16,217 nucleotides of DNA from CAZIKF01 sp964539825 (lineage in GTDB: Bacteria; Muiribacteriota; UBA6191). Positions within the stretch are counted from its first letter, which is position 1. The number at the start of each line of letters is the position of its first letter. The stretch spans positions 1 to 16,217 of the forward strand of contig CAZIKF010000065.1 in the NCBI GenBank assembly GCA_964539825.1, in the 5' to 3' direction. This document shows positions 13,712-16,217 of this stretch, piece by piece. A model generated the notes under the pieces. It was not told where the DNA came from. It worked only from the letters and a program-made list of their open reading frames with translations, and ran no database searches. The translations under genes were made by a program, and so were the position numbers.

Positions 13712-15028
13712 TTATTTCTGAGACTCAATTAATTCTGCCCGCAGGTCTCTGATAATGCCGTATCGTACACGAAGAGGAGTGCTCTCGGAGTCCCTTTTTT
13801 GAAGATACTTCATCCAGGCCCCCCGGGTTTTAGAACCAACGATACCGTCGAGAGGCCCAGGAGAAATACCCAGTTTCAAGAGATAGGACTGGAGCAGATA
13901 GGTGCGCAGTCGATGGTAAAGCCTAAAATGAATGGGCGCATAGACTTTTTGAACATCGCTCTCCATCAGGCCGAGGGAGAGAAGCCTTTTTTGCCAGTGA
14001 ACCAATCGGTTTGTGTAATCCTGGGATGGTTTCTCCTTGTGCCGATACAGCCATAAAAACTGCCGAGCAGTTTCAAAGAGTCTCTCCAAAATATCCCAAT
14101 TTTGTTCTACATAGAGAACGGAGATAGGATTTTCTTTCGCGCTATCAACTGAATTCTTGGAAAGAAGTTTATCGAAGCTTAAGCCGGTTTTTTTCGTGGA
14201 AAGAAGTTCTTCGAAGCTCAGGGCAGCATTTGAATGGGAATGAGCTTGATTTGCAGGTGGATCTTCGCTCTTGATTTCTATTGCTCTGGAAGGCGGATGA
14301 GATTGCCCCAGTTCCTCGAATCCGGGATTCTCATCCTTAGGGCGCTCCGGGACTCTTTGACTTTCTTCGCCTCGGGCAAAAAGAGGAATAAACAGATTCG
14401 AGACCAAAAACTTCTCCCGGATAGCTCGGTATCCTTTGGGAGAGAAATGGACCCCGTCTCCTGCCAGAAGCTGCTTGTTTTTCCTGGCCCATCCATAAAA
14501 ATCTAGACTGCATCGCCTTTCTTGCGGGTTATACCAGTCGGGAGTGTATTGCTTACAAAGTTGATCATAGACCTCAAGATTATAGGGAAGGGAGCCGTCT
14601 TCTTCTTTGGAGCCCCGGTAAGCCCTGAAGCTGAGACGTGAAAGAGACGCGGAAGCACCCCTATTTGAGATAGTCTCGAGAATTTTCACCAGGTTCTTAC
14701 GAAGTTTGCCGGCACCCCCCGGGTAGGGTCGTCTCACACTGACATCATTTCCGCCAATATGAATAAAATAGTGGGTATCCGCAGGGTATTTTTTTACGAA
14801 ACCTCCAATGTTTGCGGCAAGCCTTGTAGAAGTCCAACCGCCGACGGCCTCACTAAAAATTTCTGTCTCTAACCCTAATTTCTCTTTGAGGAATTTCTGA
14901 AGTTGTTTCCCATCTCTTACAGCGCCGTACGTAATGCTGGCTCCCAGAAACACCACACGCGAAGAGCCAAAGTGGGTTCCCAGGCAAAAGAGGAATAAGA
15001 TGAAGCTAAGAATCTGATGTTGTGGCAT
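13712..15028 (-). CDS. Exported SGNH/GDSL-like hydrolase with C-terminal peptidoglycan-binding-like domain
   Basis: This 438-aa protein starts MPQHQILSFILFLFC, a signal peptide or N-terminal anchor that runs almost directly into the catalytic domain. Block I is FLGASITYG: the nucleophile is Ser31, with Ala replacing the usual Asp of GDS. Block II is the glycine of GGWTS (63-67), block III is GGND (92-95), and block V is DGVHFSPKGY with Asp191 and His194. All SGNH catalytic elements are therefore present. A hydrophilic linker (about 220-310) contains a 13-residue tandem repeat. The last 70 residues (LLKLGISPGPLDGIVGSKTRGAW) look like a PG_binding_1 repeat, suggesting targeting to the cell wall. 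A role in deacetylating or de-esterifying wall polymers is inference. It diverges from the gene at 15066 with under 40 bp between starts. Confidence 0.8.
   Translation of the reverse strand: MPQHQILSFILFLFCLGTHFGSSRVVFLGASITYGAVRDGKQLQKFLKEKLGLETEIFSEAVGGWTSTRLAANIGGFVKKYPADTHYFIHIGGNDVSVRRPYPGGAGKLRKNLVKILETISNRGASASLSRLSFRAYRGSKEEDGSLPYNLEVYDQLCKQYTPDWYNPQERRCSLDFYGWARKNKQLLAGDGVHFSPKGYRAIREKFLVSNLFIPLFARGEESQRVPERPKDENPGFEELGQSHPPSRAIEIKSEDPPANQAHSHSNAALSFEELLSTKKTGLSFDKLLSKNSVDSAKENPISVLYVEQNWDILERLFETARQFLWLYRHKEKPSQDYTNRLVHWQKRLLSLGLMESDVQKVYAPIHFRLYHRLRTYLLQSYLLKLGISPGPLDGIVGSKTRGAWMKYLQKRDSESTPLRVRYGIIRDLRAELIESQK
14159..14224 (-). repeat. Imperfect 39-bp tandem repeat in the SGNH linker
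   Basis: Two near-identical 27-bp blocks (14159-14185 and 14198-14224; core GGAAAGAAGTT..TCGAAGCT) recur with a 39-bp period. They encode LSFEELLSTKKTG followed by LSFDKLLSKNSVD. A related GFEELG occurs earlier in the linker. The repeat is therefore conserved in protein as well as DNA. Confidence 0.65.
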
Positions 15029-15065
15029 GGCTCAATAGTCTAGAATCTACCTTGTGATACGAAGA

Positions 15066-16133
15066 ATGAAGGAGTTCTGTTCCCTATGGGGGCAAAGTAT
15101 TTTAGCCCTTTTGTTGTTGGGTTGTCCTTTTCTCAGCCATTCTAATGAGAAAAAGGTTACCAGTTACAAAGATTTCAGAGGTCATGCCGTGCGCTGGGGA
15201 AGCAATCGGATGGTTCATGAACTAAATCGGGCCGTAGCTCATTTACGACTTCTGCATGGTGACTCTTTTGCACCAGAAATGATGGACCCAAATGACCTTG
15301 TTTCACAGTTGGAACAACAACGATATCTTGATGCGGAAGTCATGGTTCGTTTAGGGCATGATCCCGTGGAGTGGCACCAGTCGAACCTACGCTCCGTTTC
15401 CTATCCAAAAGCTCTCTCACAGAGCTATACCCTTGAGTTAAGCTTCCCGCTAAGACTTCTATCAAGAGCACTACTAAAGGAAAAGGACCCCTACGTAAAA
15501 CTGTTCGCGATGGAAAAAATGGGGGCTGATCTCAAGGAGCGTATTCCCCTACGGGTACTTCTAAAAGGCGTTTCAGCGGAGCGTGATAATTTTTTTCTCG
15601 TACAATACGTACAGCTTTTGAAAACACCACATTTTTACAAGAAAATTCCAAAGGACGCATCTGAAAAAGTACCGCCCGTCTTCCATAAACACCTTAAAAT
15701 AATGGCCCAATCGGCCAGTTCACGATCTGAGAAAGCGAATGCTCTGTTTTTAAACCTGCTCTTTTCTGATTATCTTCCTGAACTGCAAACCAGGACTTTG
15801 ATGTATTTCCTGGATGGGGAGTATCCGCTTGATTTTCTCTTCAAGGTATTTAAAGCATACCCTTCCAGCTATCTCGAGAGCTTCATAGAGCCCTTTGAAA
15901 AGGGCTATGGAAGCCAGTTTAAGAAACTCCTGCTGCTTTTTGAAGAATTTAGCGCTAACACAATAATTCTAGATTCACTATTCCAGGCTTTATTGCGTCG
16001 CAAGGAAGCCCACTTCCAATTTCACCAGGCTGCGATTTTGGCGCTCTGGGCAAGGCTTACAGATATTCCCTTCACAGGGGACGACACTGACTACCGGAAT
16101 TGGTATAAACAAAGAAGGGCAAGTGGAAAATAA
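15066..16133 (+). CDS. Exported, possibly lipid-anchored helical-repeat (HEAT-like) protein
   Basis: This 355-aa protein has an N-terminus (MKEFCSLWGQSILALLLLGC) that is a signal sequence ending in an LLGC tetrad, so Cys20 could be a lipoprotein acylation site; the fit to the lipobox is moderate. The remainder is mostly alpha-helical with repeated leucine/aromatic helices (for example KDPYVKLFAMEKMGADLKE), suggestive of HEAT-type repeats. The ending LTDIPFTGDDTDYRNWYKQRR resembles the TG..D...W..W tail common after bacterial HEAT repeats. It probably acts as a periplasmic scaffold; no enzyme motif is seen. I chose the ATG at 15066 over the GTG at 15054 because the former is canonical and gives a compact signal; neither has a good ribosome site. 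No specific family is recognised. Confidence 0.68.
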   Translation: MKEFCSLWGQSILALLLLGCPFLSHSNEKKVTSYKDFRGHAVRWGSNRMVHELNRAVAHLRLLHGDSFAPEMMDPNDLVSQLEQQRYLDAEVMVRLGHDPVEWHQSNLRSVSYPKALSQSYTLELSFPLRLLSRALLKEKDPYVKLFAMEKMGADLKERIPLRVLLKGVSAERDNFFLVQYVQLLKTPHFYKKIPKDASEKVPPVFHKHLKIMAQSASSRSEKANALFLNLLFSDYLPELQTRTLMYFLDGEYPLDFLFKVFKAYPSSYLESFIEPFEKGYGSQFKKLLLLFEEFSANTIILDSLFQALLRRKEAHFQFHQAAILALWARLTDIPFTGDDTDYRNWYKQRRASGK

Positions 16134-16187
16134 TTACCTTACTGAGACGAAACGAATTCTAGGAATCAACGTAGTATTCTTTCAGTA

Positions 16188-16217
16188 GTGAAAAAATCTT
16201 TCATTTCGGACCCCAAT
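16188..16217 (+). CDS. Possible start of a further gene at the window edge (3'-partial)
   Basis: After the TAA at 16133, a GTG at 16188 opens a frame reading (M)KKSFISDPN to the window end. The lysine-rich beginning looks like a protein start, and a TAGTAT hexamer at 16173-16178 could be a -10 box. However, no ribosome site is visible and only ten codons are present, so this is a guess. Confidence 0.22.
   Translation, partial: MKKSFISDPN

Noticed and set aside
16181..16196. TTTCA-GTAG-TGAAA hairpin followed by A residues after the last gene.
   Set aside because: The stem is only 5 bp, AT-rich and not followed by a T run on the plus strand, so I do not call it a terminator.

Overview
The window is a densely packed 16.2 kb stretch of a diderm (Gram-negative) bacterial chromosome with moderate GC content by eye. 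It encodes an LPS-type family 2 glycosyltransferase, many exported proteins (Sec signals, one Tat signal, one possible lipobox), and STN- and peptidoglycan-binding-like domains, all of which fit a diderm envelope. A eukaryote-like secreted trypsin fused to Ig-like and beta-sandwich modules is common in predatory or protein-degrading lineages. I suspect Bdellovibrionota/Oligoflexia or a similar deep group, but nothing here proves it. I saw no rRNA, tRNA, CRISPR array, insertion sequence or phage gene.

Layout. (1) 1-1233, plus strand: the 3' part of a WaaE-like glycosyltransferase and a small exported protein of unknown function. (2) 1234-4900, minus strand: an apparent operon read from 4900 downwards. 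It holds a hidden 59-aa cysteine-rich protein, a Tat-exported FAD-dependent oxidoreductase, a doubtful 60-aa ORF, and a Na+/phosphate cotransporter with a PhoU-like tail. An AT-rich inverted repeat lies just upstream of its first gene. (3) 5102-8087, minus strand: a four-gene operon of an exported STN/secretin-N-like protein, a SAM methyltransferase, a GAF-like cytosolic protein, and an exported protein with two peptidoglycan-binding-like repeats. The last gene appears to start at a CTG codon in a CTGA overlap. (4) 8111-9672, plus strand: a TauE/SafE permease and a phospholipase/carboxylesterase-type hydrolase, only 2 bp apart. (5) 9669-15028, minus strand: the large trypsin-like multidomain exoprotein, a membrane-anchored alpha/beta hydrolase, and an SGNH hydrolase with a C-terminal peptidoglycan-binding-like domain. 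(6) 15066-16133, plus strand: an exported, possibly lipid-anchored helical-repeat protein, then the possible start of another gene at the window edge.

How they fit together. Most products act in the envelope: LPS sugar transfer, periplasmic esterases and oxidoreductase, cell-wall-binding modules, ion and anion transporters, and a secreted protease. Spacing is extremely tight (stop codons abutting or overlapping, divergent starts within about 25-40 bp). No stretch longer than 300 bp lacks a gene; the two largest gaps are 4901-5101 and 12405-12651. The least conventional features are the cryptic cysteine-rich gene with its upstream inverted repeat, the CTG start, and the STN-only protein in an operon with no secretin or TonB partner.
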